Below are positions 47,166 to 55,866 of a DNA stretch of 64,000 nucleotides, one piece after another (position 1 is the stretch's first letter; each line of letters opens with the position of its first letter). The notes under the pieces were generated by a model. It was not told the DNA's origin, made no database searches, and saw only the letters and a program-made list of their open reading frames with translations. Origin of the DNA: Thermogladius calderae 1633 (lineage in GTDB: Archaea > Thermoproteota > Thermoprotei_A > Sulfolobales > Desulfurococcaceae); contig NC_017954.1 of the NCBI RefSeq assembly GCF_000264495.1, positions 930,001 through 994,000 on the forward strand, read 5' to 3'. The position numbers and the translations under genes are program-made.

Positions 47166-48176
47166 TTAAGCCTGCCTCTCGTCAACTAGGGCGCCCTCGT
47201 GGGCTGCGGGTGCTGGGATGCTGGGGGTCACGGCCCTGGCCACACCCGCTACGGCCTTCTCGTCGAGCTCCACCGGCCTGTACTCGCCCGCGGCGTTCTT
47301 GAGGACGCCGAGCTCTATCCCGGTGAGGGCCGAGTAGTACTCCAGCCACTTGTCCGGCTGCCTCCCGTACTCCTCGACGGCCTCCCTGTAGGCCCGGGCG
47401 GCGGCCGCGGCCAGCCTCTCGCCCAGGCTGTTGGAGACGCCGAGCGTGCAGCAGAACTCGACGCCGAGGTCGTCGGGGCCGAGCACGGGCTTGAAGCCCC
47501 TCCCCGCGAGCTCGAGGTAGACGGGGTGCCAGGCCACCACGAAGCCCCGCCTCGGCGGACTGGAGGATACCTGGGAGGGGTCGTCGAAGTAGGCCGTCCC
47601 CTCGGCCTCGAGGAGCCCCCGCGAGACGGCGACGCCCCTCGCGTAGTCCATGGTGCTTATCATGCTGGAGTAGACGGGGCCGGGCCTACCCGACGCCATC
47701 ACCCTGAACCCGCCCCTGACCCCCGCCGGCACGACCCTGAAGGTCCTGTAGGCCGGGTAGAGGTAGAGCTGGCCCGGGAGGGGGGAGAGGGCCATGTCCA
47801 CAGCCCCCTCCGCCAGGGCCCTGGTAGCCCTGAGGCCGTCCCTGAACACCACGACCTCCACCCTCACACCCCTCGACTCCAGCCTCTTGACGAAGCCGCC
47901 GAGGAAGAGGTACTCGCTCGAGTAGACGATGCCCAGCCTCAGCACCCTCCCCCCGGGCTCCCGCGCCCTCTCCGAGAACCCCGGGTACACGTAGACCACC
48001 TTGCTCCTCCCGACCACCTCCCTCGCGATCAGGCCCTGCCTCTCCAGCTCAGCGAGTATCTCGCTCACCCTGCTCTTGCTGGCCCCGAGAGCCCTGTGTA
48101 TAAAGGACTGCGGTACCCTCGACCCCTGGTACCCGCTGAGGAGCTCCCAGACCCTCTCCCTCAGGCTACCCGGCAT
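47166..48176 (-). CDS. Winged-helix regulator with periplasmic-binding-like effector domain
   Basis: 336 aa. Residues 1-~70 are a winged helix: FIHRALGASKSRVSEILAEL, ERQGLIAREVVGRSKVVYVY. Residues ~80-310 read like a type II binding-protein fold without signal peptide: LRLGIVYSSEYLFLGGFVKR, GAVDMALSPLPGQLYLYPA, RAYREAVEEYGRQPDKWLEY. So DNA binding is probably switched by a small ligand. ATG. It is transcribed divergently from the symporter pair with a 59-base shared promoter region and likely controls it. Confidence 0.75.
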   Translation of the reverse strand: MPGSLRERVWELLSGYQGSRVPQSFIHRALGASKSRVSEILAELERQGLIAREVVGRSKVVYVYPGFSERAREPGGRVLRLGIVYSSEYLFLGGFVKRLESRGVRVEVVVFRDGLRATRALAEGAVDMALSPLPGQLYLYPAYRTFRVVPAGVRGGFRVMASGRPGPVYSSMISTMDYARGVAVSRGLLEAEGTAYFDDPSQVSSSPPRRGFVVAWHPVYLELAGRGFKPVLGPDDLGVEFCCTLGVSNSLGERLAAAAARAYREAVEEYGRQPDKWLEYYSALTGIELGVLKNAAGEYRPVELDEKAVAGVARAVTPSIPAPAAHEGALVDERQA

Positions 48177-48235
48177 CCTCCACCACTAGGCCTTTAAAAC
48201 CGGGGCCGGTAATATGCCTTAACAGGGGGTCGAAC
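48177..48235. promoter_or_regulatory. Divergent promoter region, regulator/symporter
   Basis: 59 bases. CCTTTAAAACC (48189-48199) is a near-palindromic TATA-like box and GGTAATATGCC (48207-48217) a second one. Transcripts leave in both directions. Confidence 0.45.
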
Positions 48236-48433
48236 ATGTGTTCGGGGAAAAAGCTAAACAGGCTGCTGGCGGCCCTAGAGCTCGCCCTGCTCGCCTCCTT
48301 CTTCGCAGTCCCCTACACGCTGCTGGCTGGCTCCAGGGGCCTAGAGCTCCTAGCCTACTGGACGCTGGCGACCGTCGCGGCGGGACTACTGGCCCTCCTA
48401 CACCTCGAGCTCGAGGCGGGTGAAGAGGGGTGA
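48236..48433 (+). CDS. Small membrane protein partner of the symporter
   Basis: 65 aa with two hydrophobic helices (LALLASFFAVPYTLLAG and LLAYWTLATVAAGLLALLHL). Many solute:sodium symporters are encoded behind such a small two-helix protein. 4-base overlap with the symporter. Confidence 0.75.
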   Translation: MCSGKKLNRLLAALELALLASFFAVPYTLLAGSRGLELLAYWTLATVAAGLLALLHLELEAGEEG

Positions 48434-49872
48434 ACGCCGCCTTCTTCCTGGCCCTGCTCCTCTACGCGGCTGCGGGATCCGCCCTGGCCCTGTTCTCGAG
48501 GAGGTACTTCAGGAGGGACATAAGGGACTACTACGTCACGAGCGGGAGGCTGGGGGGCGTCGTCTCGGCGCTGACCTACGCCGCGACCACCTACAGCGCG
48601 TTCATGATGCTCGGCCTCGTAGGGCTCGCCTACGCGACGGGCGCGGGGGCGCTGGGCTTCGAGCTGGCCTACCTAGCCAGCACAGTGCTCCTGCTGTCGA
48701 CGGCCGGCTACAGGATACACAGGCTGTCGAGGGAGAGGGGCTGGATCTCCCCCAACCAGATGCTGGCGGACATGTACGGCAGCAGGGCCCTCGGCCTAGC
48801 CGCCTCCCTCGTCTACCTCTACGCGATGCTGCCCTACCTCGCCGCCCAGGTCCTCGGCCTCAGGATAGTCTTCGGGTACGGGGGGCTCGGGGAGGCCGAG
48901 TCCCTGGCCGCCTCGGCGCTGCTCGTCTACGCGTGGATAGCCGTGGCGGGGATGTGGAGCGTCGCGTTGACCAACCTGCTGCAGGGCTCGCTCATGCTGT
49001 TCGGGGGCCTGGCCTACCTCGGCTGGCTGCTGCTCTTCTTCACCCCCTCGAGGGGCCTGACGCCCGGGAGGCTCCTGGACGACCTGGGCTCCGCCGGCTA
49101 CCTGGGGCTCACCGGCTTCTGGACGCCCAGCGTCTTCCTCGCATACACGATACCCTGGGTCTTCTTCGCCGTGTCAAACCCGCAGGTCGTCGCGAAGCTC
49201 TACCTGCCCAGGAGCGGTAAGGCGTACAGGGAGACGGTGGCCTACTTCTTCGCGTACGGGCTGCTCTACACCCTGGTGGTCGTGGTCGCCGGCCTCGCAG
49301 CCAGGGGGCTGGCCATAGAGGGCGTGCTGCCGGAGGACATACCGAGGGACAACGTGACCCCGACGCTACTGGGCTACATGGACCCCGCCCTGGGCTCCGT
49401 GATAGCCGTCTCCATCATAGCTGCCACGGTCGACACTGCCAACAGCATCGTGCTCGCCGTCTCCAGCAGCGTGGCTACCACGCTGGGGGCGAGGAGCGTG
49501 AACGCGGCGAGGGCGCTGGACGCTGCCCTGGTGGCGGCCGCCACGGCCATAGCCGCACTCAAGCCGGGCTTCATCGTCGACCTCTCCGTGCTCACCAGCG
49601 TGATACTCCTGCCCGTGGGCCTCGTGACCCTCGTCGGCGCCTACACCGCCGGCGAGCGCAGCGCGGCGCTGAGGTACGGCTCCCTCGCCTCACTCCTGGC
49701 CGGGGCGGGGCTCGCCACCTACTACGCCGTCGCGCTGGGCCCTAGGAGGGCCTTCACGTACACGGTGGCCGGGCTACCCGTCTCGGGCCTGGTCGCGGCC
49801 GTCTCGGGGGCGGCGCTACTGGCCTCCTACGCCGCCCACAGGCTCTCCCGGGGGTCACCCCGCGGGTCCTGA
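48430..49872 (+). CDS. Sodium:solute symporter (SSS family)
   Basis: 480 aa, about 13 hydrophobic segments. SSS-type features: RRDIRDYYVTSGRLGGVVSA and LTYAATTYSAFMMLG (sodium/substrate core helix), GWISPNQMLADMYGSRALG, AVSNPQVVAKLYLPRSGKAY. It imports an organic solute driven by sodium. Substrate unknown; the divergent ligand-binding regulator may sense it. GTG start in GTGA overlap with the small partner. Confidence 0.9.
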   Translation: MNAAFFLALLLYAAAGSALALFSRRYFRRDIRDYYVTSGRLGGVVSALTYAATTYSAFMMLGLVGLAYATGAGALGFELAYLASTVLLLSTAGYRIHRLSRERGWISPNQMLADMYGSRALGLAASLVYLYAMLPYLAAQVLGLRIVFGYGGLGEAESLAASALLVYAWIAVAGMWSVALTNLLQGSLMLFGGLAYLGWLLLFFTPSRGLTPGRLLDDLGSAGYLGLTGFWTPSVFLAYTIPWVFFAVSNPQVVAKLYLPRSGKAYRETVAYFFAYGLLYTLVVVVAGLAARGLAIEGVLPEDIPRDNVTPTLLGYMDPALGSVIAVSIIAATVDTANSIVLAVSSSVATTLGARSVNAARALDAALVAAATAIAALKPGFIVDLSVLTSVILLPVGLVTLVGAYTAGERSAALRYGSLASLLAGAGLATYYAVALGPRRAFTYTVAGLPVSGLVAAVSGAALLASYAAHRLSRGSPRGS

Positions 49873-49926
49873 GTAGGCGGCTTTTTCACCCCTCCGCCAA
49901 GCACCTAAGCCCGGCGGGCCTATAAG

Positions 49927-49934
49927 ACTTATAT
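49927..49934 (+). promoter_or_regulatory. TATA box of the soluble hydrogenase operon
   Basis: ACTTATATCTCC region, centred ~42 bases before the TTG of the beta subunit gene, in the 99-base gap after the symporter. Confidence 0.45.
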
Positions 49935-49971
49935 CTCCGGGGCCCGATCCACGGAGACCAGGTACGGGTTC

Positions 49972-51054
49972 TTGGAGGCCCCGCTCTACAGGGGAGGGCT
50001 AGAGGACGTAGCGAGGCTGTACGCGCTACTGAGGGACGAGAGGGGGCTTGTCGTCTACGGGTACAGGCTGGACGGCGGGTCGATAGGCTTCGGCGTTGTC
50101 CGGGGAGCGTCCGAGCTCCCCCTGAGAGTGGAGGCGGAGGCGGAGCCGGGGCGCTACAGGCTGAGGAGCGGCGTGGGCTTCACCACCTCCCACCAGTCGC
50201 CCAAGAACTACCTCCACCCGCCGAGACAGGTGGTGGCCAGGGTCCGCGAGGACCTCTCAGTCGAAGAGCCGGAGGCGGGGGAGGGGGGCGTCGCCCTCTT
50301 TGCCGTCAAGCCCTGCGACCTTTCTGCCGTAGAGGTCCTCGACGAGCTGTTCAGGGCGGGGGCTAACCCGCTGTACGCCGCTAGGAGGGGGAGGGTGAAG
50401 TTCGTGGTCGTAGAGGAGTGCCTGAGGCCGGGCAACACCTGCTTCTGCTCGACGACGGGCTCCGGCCCCACAGCGCGGGAGGGGTTCGACGTAGCCTACG
50501 CGAAGCTGGGCGGGGAGGCCGTACTCTTCAAGCCCGGCTCGCCCGCGGGGCAGAAGGTGCTGGAGGAGATGGGCCTGGAGGAGGCCTCCGAGGGCGACGT
50601 CGCCGAGTACCGGGGGCTCGCCGAGGAGGCTTCGAGGAGGGCCTGCCTCGGAGTAGCGGTGGAGGAGGCGCAGAGGGCGCTGAGGAGGCTACTGGGCGAC
50701 AGGGGGTTCTGGGAGAGGGTGTCGGAGCGCTGCCTCGCCTGCTCCAGCTGCAACATGGTGTGCCCGACGTGCTTCTGCACCGAGCTGGTAGACGAGTACG
50801 ACGGCAGGGTGGACACGAGGGTGGCCCAGTGGGTGGGCTGCCTCTCCTACACCTACGGGATGGTGGCCGGCGGCCACTTCAGGAGGGAGCTGTACACGAG
50901 GTACAGGCACTTCGTCCTCCACAAGTTCCTCTTCTACCCGATGCAGACGGGGAGGCTGGGCTGCGTGGGCTGCGGTAGGTGCGTCACCTGGTGCCCGGCG
51001 GGCGTGGACCTCCGGGAGTCCCTGATCAGAGCGGTCGGGGAGGGCGGGGGTTGA
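49972..51054 (+). CDS. hydB: Group 3b hydrogenase beta subunit (HydB/ShyB-like)
   Basis: 360 aa iron-sulfur protein. Features: FAVKPCDLSAVEVLDELF, EECLRPGNTCFCSTTGSGP, two 4Fe-4S motifs CLACSSCNMVCPTCFC and CVGCGRCVTWCP near the end. Matches the beta subunit of Pyrococcus sulfhydrogenases, which links the flavin subunit to the NiFe dimer. TTG start. It opens the beta-gamma-delta-alpha operon and overlaps the gamma gene by 4 bases. Confidence 0.9.
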   Translation: MEAPLYRGGLEDVARLYALLRDERGLVVYGYRLDGGSIGFGVVRGASELPLRVEAEAEPGRYRLRSGVGFTTSHQSPKNYLHPPRQVVARVREDLSVEEPEAGEGGVALFAVKPCDLSAVEVLDELFRAGANPLYAARRGRVKFVVVEECLRPGNTCFCSTTGSGPTAREGFDVAYAKLGGEAVLFKPGSPAGQKVLEEMGLEEASEGDVAEYRGLAEEASRRACLGVAVEEAQRALRRLLGDRGFWERVSERCLACSSCNMVCPTCFCTELVDEYDGRVDTRVAQWVGCLSYTYGMVAGGHFRRELYTRYRHFVLHKFLFYPMQTGRLGCVGCGRCVTWCPAGVDLRESLIRAVGEGGG

Positions 51055-51878
51055 GGAGCCCGTTCGCGGAGCTGAGGAAGGGACTGGTAATAGGCGAGGT
51101 CTACGAGGCGCCCGGCGTGAAGACGCTGGCCGTGAGGCTGGTGGACGAGGTGCCGCCGCCCAGGCCGGGCCAGTTCAACATGGTCTACGTCCACGGCCTG
51201 GGCGAGGTGCCCCTCTCGGTCTCGGGCATACGCGAGGGGGGCAGGGTAGTGGAGCACACCGTTAGGGCGGCTGGCGCCGTCACGAGGGCCCTCGTCTACA
51301 GGGAGTGGAGGGGGTGCTTGGTAGGCCTGCGCGGGCCCTACGGGAGGGGCTGGCCGCTCGAGGAGGCCGAGGGGCACGACCTGCTCGTCGTCGCCGGTGG
51401 GATGGGGTTCGCGCCGCTGAGGCCCGTCTTGAAGTGGGTCGCGGAGAGGAGGGAGAGGTACGGGAGGGTCAACGTGCTCGTGGGCGCCAGGACGCCCCGA
51501 GACCTCCTGTTCAAGTACGAGCTCGAGTCCTACAGGGGGCTGCCGGGCACCAGGCTGCTCCTCTCCGTCGACAGGCCGGAGGGGGCTTGGGAGGGCCACG
51601 TCGGGCTCGTCACGGACCTGATAAGGCTCGCCGACGTAGACCCAGGGGGCTCCTACGCCTTCGTCTGCGGCCCCGAGCCAATGATGGTCAACACGGTGAA
51701 GGCCCTCAAGGAGAGGGGGTTCAGAGAGGACAGGGTCTTCCTCTCCCTTGAGAGGAGGATGAGGTGCGGCACGGGGTTCTGCGGAACCTGCCAGCTCGGC
51801 CACTACTTCACGTGTAGGGACGGCCCGGTGTTCAGGCTCACGGAGGTCTCGGACTACCTGGCGGTCGAGGGGGTCTAG
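51051..51878 (+). CDS. hydG: Group 3b hydrogenase gamma subunit, NAD(P)/FAD oxidoreductase (HydG/ShyC-like)
   Basis: 275 aa from TTG 51051 (TTGA overlap). Ferredoxin reductase-like: PRPGQFNMVYVHGLGEVPLS (FAD), VVAGGMGFAPLRPVL (NAD(P)), CGPEPMMVNTVKAL, and a C-terminal 2Fe-2S site with CGTGFCGTC. It exchanges electrons with NAD(P)H in the cytoplasm. Confidence 0.91.
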   Translation: MRSPFAELRKGLVIGEVYEAPGVKTLAVRLVDEVPPPRPGQFNMVYVHGLGEVPLSVSGIREGGRVVEHTVRAAGAVTRALVYREWRGCLVGLRGPYGRGWPLEEAEGHDLLVVAGGMGFAPLRPVLKWVAERRERYGRVNVLVGARTPRDLLFKYELESYRGLPGTRLLLSVDRPEGAWEGHVGLVTDLIRLADVDPGGSYAFVCGPEPMMVNTVKALKERGFREDRVFLSLERRMRCGTGFCGTCQLGHYFTCRDGPVFRLTEVSDYLAVEGV

Positions 51879-52649
51879 TTGAGAGTAGGGGTCGTGAAGC
51901 TGGCCTCGTGCTCCGGCTGCGTACTAGAGGTCGTGAGGGCCCTCACGGAGGCGGTGGGGCACCTCCGCGGCGTAGAGGTGGCGGCCTGCAGCCTAGTCCT
52001 GGGGGAGAGCAGATTAGAGGGCTTCTTCGACCTCGTGCTGGTCGAGGGCTCGGCCTCTACGGAGAGGCACGTCAAGCTGCTCAAGAGCCTCAGGGAGAGG
52101 GCCGGGCTACTCGTGGCGTTGGGCTCCTGCGCCATCGAGGGGGGCGTCCAGGCATTGTCCAACGGCCGCGTAGAGGAGGCCAAGGCCGCCGTATACCCGG
52201 AGCCCGGGCTCGTCGAGTCCGTGGGAGGGTTCACACCTGTGACGGAGGTCGTCAGCGTGGACCTCGCGGTCCCGGGCTGCCCCGTCAACTACGAGGCCGT
52301 GAAGTCCCTGCTCCTCAAGCTCTCGCGGGGGGGCCTGCCCGTCGAGATACACGAGAGCGTCTGCGCGGAGTGTAAGAGGAGGGGGCTCGACTGCCTTGTC
52401 GTCTCCGGGAGGGCCCCTTGCCTGGGCCCCCTGACCCGCAGCGGCTGCGGGGCCCTCTGCCCGTCCAATAACAGGGGGTGCTACGGCTGCTACGGGCTCA
52501 AGACGGGCGACCTCGGCAGGGCGAACGTCGGGTACTACCTTGAGAGGCTCGCGGGGGCGGGGTGGCCGAGGGGCCGGCTGGCGCTCTACCTGAAGGCCTT
52601 CTCCAAGAGGACCCTGGGGGCGGCCGGGCTGGGTGAGGGGCTTGAGTGA
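51879..52649 (+). CDS. hydD: Group 3b [NiFe] hydrogenase small (delta) subunit
   Basis: 256 aa, TTG start directly after the gamma stop. Cluster ligands: KLASCSGCVLEVV, LGSCAIEGGVQ, VPGCPVNYEAV (proximal cluster), then SVCAECKRRGLDCL and CYGCYGL for further clusters. It transfers electrons to the alpha subunit. No Tat signal, so the enzyme is cytoplasmic. Confidence 0.92.
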   Translation: MRVGVVKLASCSGCVLEVVRALTEAVGHLRGVEVAACSLVLGESRLEGFFDLVLVEGSASTERHVKLLKSLRERAGLLVALGSCAIEGGVQALSNGRVEEAKAAVYPEPGLVESVGGFTPVTEVVSVDLAVPGCPVNYEAVKSLLLKLSRGGLPVEIHESVCAECKRRGLDCLVVSGRAPCLGPLTRSGCGALCPSNNRGCYGCYGLKTGDLGRANVGYYLERLAGAGWPRGRLALYLKAFSKRTLGAAGLGEGLE

Positions 52650-53931
52650 GTGGGGGCTGGGCAGGGTAGAGGGCGAGGGGAGCGTAGAGGTCTACGTGAG
52701 CGGTGGCGCTGTGGCGGTCAGGGTGAACATAGAGGAGGCCCCGAGGTTCTTCGAGTACCTCTTGAGGGGGAGGGGGGCCGACCAGGTAGTCGACCTCGTA
52801 ACCAGGGTATGCGGCCTTTGCGGGGTCTCCCACGCCCTGGCCGCTGCCATGGCGCTCGAGGGCTGCCTAGGCCTAGAGGTGGACGAGCGCGCCGCGGAGC
52901 TCAGGGTGGCGATGCACCTGGCCGAGAGGGTGAAGAGCCACCTACTCCACGTCTTCCTCCTCAACCTACCCGACTACATGGGCGTGGGGAGCGCCATAGA
53001 CTTGTGGGAGAGGAGGCCGGGGCTTTTGAAGAGGGTCTCGAGCGCCCTCGCCAGCTCGGCCAGGGCCATGGAGGCCCTGTGCGGGAGGACGCACAACGTT
53101 GTCAACCTGAGGCTCGGCGGCGTCTACAAGGCACCGAGCAGGGAGGAGGCCGAGGCCGTCAAGCGCTACGTCGAGGGGGCGAGGAGGGTGCTCGAGGAGC
53201 TGTTGGACGAGGTGCTGCCCTCGCTCGAGGTCCCGTGCGAGGGCCTGGTCAAGCCCCTGCTCCTGGTCCACGACCCAGGCAGGTACCCGCACGACGGCGC
53301 AGCCGTGCTCTTGGAGGACCTGGGGGGCTCGCTTGAGAGGATAGAAGTGGCCGGCTACGAGGCCGCCCTAGAGCCGAGGCAGGAGAGGGGGAAGAACGCG
53401 GTCGTGTACAGGGTGAGGGGCCGCGCAGTCGTCACAGGCCCCCTCGCGAGGTTCAACCACGCCTGGGACAGGCTGTCCGGCGAGACAAGGGACCTCATGA
53501 AGCGGCACGGGTGGAGGCCCCCGCTCAGGGACGTGAGGCAGGGCATAGTCGCGAGACTGGCGGAGGTGCACGACGCCCTCGTCGCCATTAGGTCCGTCCT
53601 CGAGTCCCGCAACTGGGACTCCTACGCAGGCGGGGGCCGGGCCATGCCGAGGAGGGCGGGAGGTAGGCTCCACTGCGCCTACCTCGTAGAGGCCCCGAGG
53701 GGGGTCCTCTACCACAGGTACACTCTGGGCGAGGATCTGAGGGTCGAGTCGGCGAAGATCGTGACCCCGACGCAGCTCAACGTACCGTCCATGGAGGAGC
53801 TGTCCGCCCAAGCCCTGGCGGCCAGGCCCCCAGCGGGTGTGGGCGACGTCAAGAGGACGGTGGAGGTGGTGGTGCGGTCTCTCGACCCCTGCCTCTCGTG
53901 CTCGGTCCACAGAGTGGTCCTCGAGGCGTAG
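52642..53931 (+). CDS. hydA: Group 3b [NiFe] hydrogenase large (alpha) subunit
   Basis: About 429 aa; TTG 52642 overlapping the delta gene by 8 bases (a GTG at 52633 is also open). Ni-Fe ligands: RVCGLCGVSHALAAA and DPCLSCSVHRVVLEA. The chain ends 9 residues after the last Cys, with DPCxxC followed by SVHR rather than the H/R-cleavage tail of larger enzymes. It makes or consumes H2 with NADPH/NADH through the beta-gamma subunits and may reduce sulfur. Its last 30 bases reappear as a relic near 63350. Confidence 0.92.
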   Translation: MSEWGLGRVEGEGSVEVYVSGGAVAVRVNIEEAPRFFEYLLRGRGADQVVDLVTRVCGLCGVSHALAAAMALEGCLGLEVDERAAELRVAMHLAERVKSHLLHVFLLNLPDYMGVGSAIDLWERRPGLLKRVSSALASSARAMEALCGRTHNVVNLRLGGVYKAPSREEAEAVKRYVEGARRVLEELLDEVLPSLEVPCEGLVKPLLLVHDPGRYPHDGAAVLLEDLGGSLERIEVAGYEAALEPRQERGKNAVVYRVRGRAVVTGPLARFNHAWDRLSGETRDLMKRHGWRPPLRDVRQGIVARLAEVHDALVAIRSVLESRNWDSYAGGGRAMPRRAGGRLHCAYLVEAPRGVLYHRYTLGEDLRVESAKIVTPTQLNVPSMEELSAQALAARPPAGVGDVKRTVEVVVRSLDPCLSCSVHRVVLEA

Positions 53932-53978
53932 CGGGGGCCCAAACGAGAAGGGCCGCTCTCTGATACGTCGGTGGAGGA

Positions 53979-53988
53979 AAAGTATATA
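53979..53988 (+). promoter_or_regulatory. TATA box of the S9 peptidase gene
   Basis: AAAGTATATATC. The ATG at 54027 is ~43 bases downstream, whereas the ATG at 53994 would fall before the expected transcription start, which decides the start choice. Confidence 0.5.
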
Positions 53989-54026
53989 TCTGAATGGGGG
54001 GATCAGGCCTTCTCCGGTGGGCGGAT

Positions 54027-55769
54027 ATGGGCCTGGGGGACGTCGCTAGGGTCGTCGAGTCGATAGTCTACACGCCGACCTACACGCTCCTGGGCGTGGA
54101 CTACAGGGGCAGGGTAGTCTACCAGACTATGGAGGGGGGTTTCAACTCGATATGGGCCTACGACCCGGCTACGGGGGAGAGGAGGAGGCTGGTGTCGGCC
54201 ACTGTCCACTGGCCGGGCGAGGTCAGCCTGGACAAGCGTAGAGTGCCGTTCACTCGCGACGTGGGGAGGGGGAGGGAGGCCCAGGTGATAGGGTTCGTGG
54301 ACTTGGAGAAGGACGAGGAGGTGGTCGTGGAGAACATGGAGCCGGTGAGAGTCCTGGGCTTCAGGGACACGGGCAGCGAGATCGCGTTCGCCGGCGCCTC
54401 GGCGGACAGGATATCGCTGTATGTCTACAGGAGGGGTAGAGTAGAGGAGGTGCTGCGGCTGGACAGCTACGCTCACGTCTCCGACTTCGACGGCAGGCTG
54501 GTAGTCGGCTCGGGCAACCTGAGGAAGGACCCGAGGTCGAGCGAGGTATTCGTATACGACGCGAGGACCGGGGAGATGAGGGTTGCCACCCCGAGGGAGG
54601 GGAGCGTCAACGAGTCCCCGGTCATAACGAGCGGGGGGAGGGTGCTGTTCGAGACCAACGCCTACACGGGGGACGCGAAGGAGCTGGCCTTCTACGACCC
54701 CGCCACCGGGGAGTTCCAGAGGCTCGGGTACCCGGGCTCAGACTACGAGGCCTACGGGCCCGTCGAGCACCTCTTCTACAGGGAGTTCGGCGGGAGGCTC
54801 TTCGTGGTCGGGAAGAAGAACGGTAGGTCCAGGCTGTTCGTCGACGGCAGGGCCGTTGAGACGCCGCCCGGCACGGTCGTCAACGCCTACCCGCACGGCG
54901 AGAGGGTCTACTTCACCTACACCAGCCTGAGGAGGCCCACGGGTATATACGCCTACGAGGAGGGCTCGGTGAGAGAGGTTCTGGTCTCCAAACTCCCCCC
55001 AGAAGTCGAGGAGGCCTTCGGGGAGGTAGACTTCGTCGTAGCGAGGTCGCCAGACGGTGTCGAAGTCCCCACCTTCGTCTTCAAGTCTAGGAGGCCTAGG
55101 AGGGAGTTCGTGGTCTACGTCCACGGGGGCCCCTGGTGGGAGACGGCCGACGAGTGGAACACCCGCGTAGCCCCCCTCGTCGCCCTGGGCTTCAACGTGG
55201 TGGCCCCGAACTTCAGGGGCTCGACCGGGTACGGGGAGAGGTTCAGGCTTATGGACATAGGGGACCCGGGCGGCGGGGACCTACTCGACGTCGAGGCCGC
55301 TACTAGGTGGGGCCTGGAGGCCGGCCTGGGCGAGAGGGCCTTCATATGGGGCTACAGCTACGGCGGCTACATGACTCTCTGGGCGATGACCAGGAGGCCG
55401 GAGCTATACAAGTGCGGCGTAGCCGGCGCCCCCGTAGCCGACTGGGCGGAGATGTACGAGCTCAGCGACGCGGTGTTCAGGGAGTTCATCGACATCCTCT
55501 TCGACAAGAAGAGGGAGCTGTGGAGGGAGAGGTCGCCAAGCACCTACGCTGAGGACCTCAAGAGCCCGCTAGCCATAGTCCAGCCCCAGAACGACTCTAG
55601 GACGCCCCTACAGCCTGTCCTCCACTTCGTCGAGAAGCTCATGAAGGCGGGGAAGACGTTCGAGCTCCACGTCATACCCGACATAGGCCACGCCATAACG
55701 AGGCCCGACAAGCTAGCCCAGGTATTGGTGTACGCCGCGAACTTCCTCGACAAGTGCTCGCAGCTCTGA
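54027..55769 (+). CDS. Prolyl oligopeptidase-family (S9C) acyl-peptide hydrolase
   Basis: 580 aa. Beta-propeller domain over residues 1-~330, then alpha/beta hydrolase. Catalytic Ser in WGYSYGGYMTLWA, Asp in VQPQNDSRTPLQP, His in VIPDIGHAITRPD; oxyanion part YVHGGPWW. It removes acylated residues or short peptides in the cytoplasm. It precedes the peptide importer, so together they use external peptides. Confidence 0.92.
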   Translation: MGLGDVARVVESIVYTPTYTLLGVDYRGRVVYQTMEGGFNSIWAYDPATGERRRLVSATVHWPGEVSLDKRRVPFTRDVGRGREAQVIGFVDLEKDEEVVVENMEPVRVLGFRDTGSEIAFAGASADRISLYVYRRGRVEEVLRLDSYAHVSDFDGRLVVGSGNLRKDPRSSEVFVYDARTGEMRVATPREGSVNESPVITSGGRVLFETNAYTGDAKELAFYDPATGEFQRLGYPGSDYEAYGPVEHLFYREFGGRLFVVGKKNGRSRLFVDGRAVETPPGTVVNAYPHGERVYFTYTSLRRPTGIYAYEEGSVREVLVSKLPPEVEEAFGEVDFVVARSPDGVEVPTFVFKSRRPRREFVVYVHGGPWWETADEWNTRVAPLVALGFNVVAPNFRGSTGYGERFRLMDIGDPGGGDLLDVEAATRWGLEAGLGERAFIWGYSYGGYMTLWAMTRRPELYKCGVAGAPVADWAEMYELSDAVFREFIDILFDKKRELWRERSPSTYAEDLKSPLAIVQPQNDSRTPLQPVLHFVEKLMKAGKTFELHVIPDIGHAITRPDKLAQVLVYAANFLDKCSQL

Positions 55770-55823
55770 ACCACCCCAATGTCTACTAATTTCTTTTCCC
55801 ACTTATATTGGCAAAAGCACATG

Positions 55824-55831
55824 TTTATATA
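55824..55831 (+). promoter_or_regulatory. TATA box of the peptide transporter operon
   Basis: TTTATATA, ~40 bases before the GTG of the binding protein. A second box, CTATAAAAG, follows at 55854-55862. Confidence 0.5.
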
Positions 55832-55866
55832 CCGCCCCCGCGTTTAGAGAGGACTATAAAAGTGGG

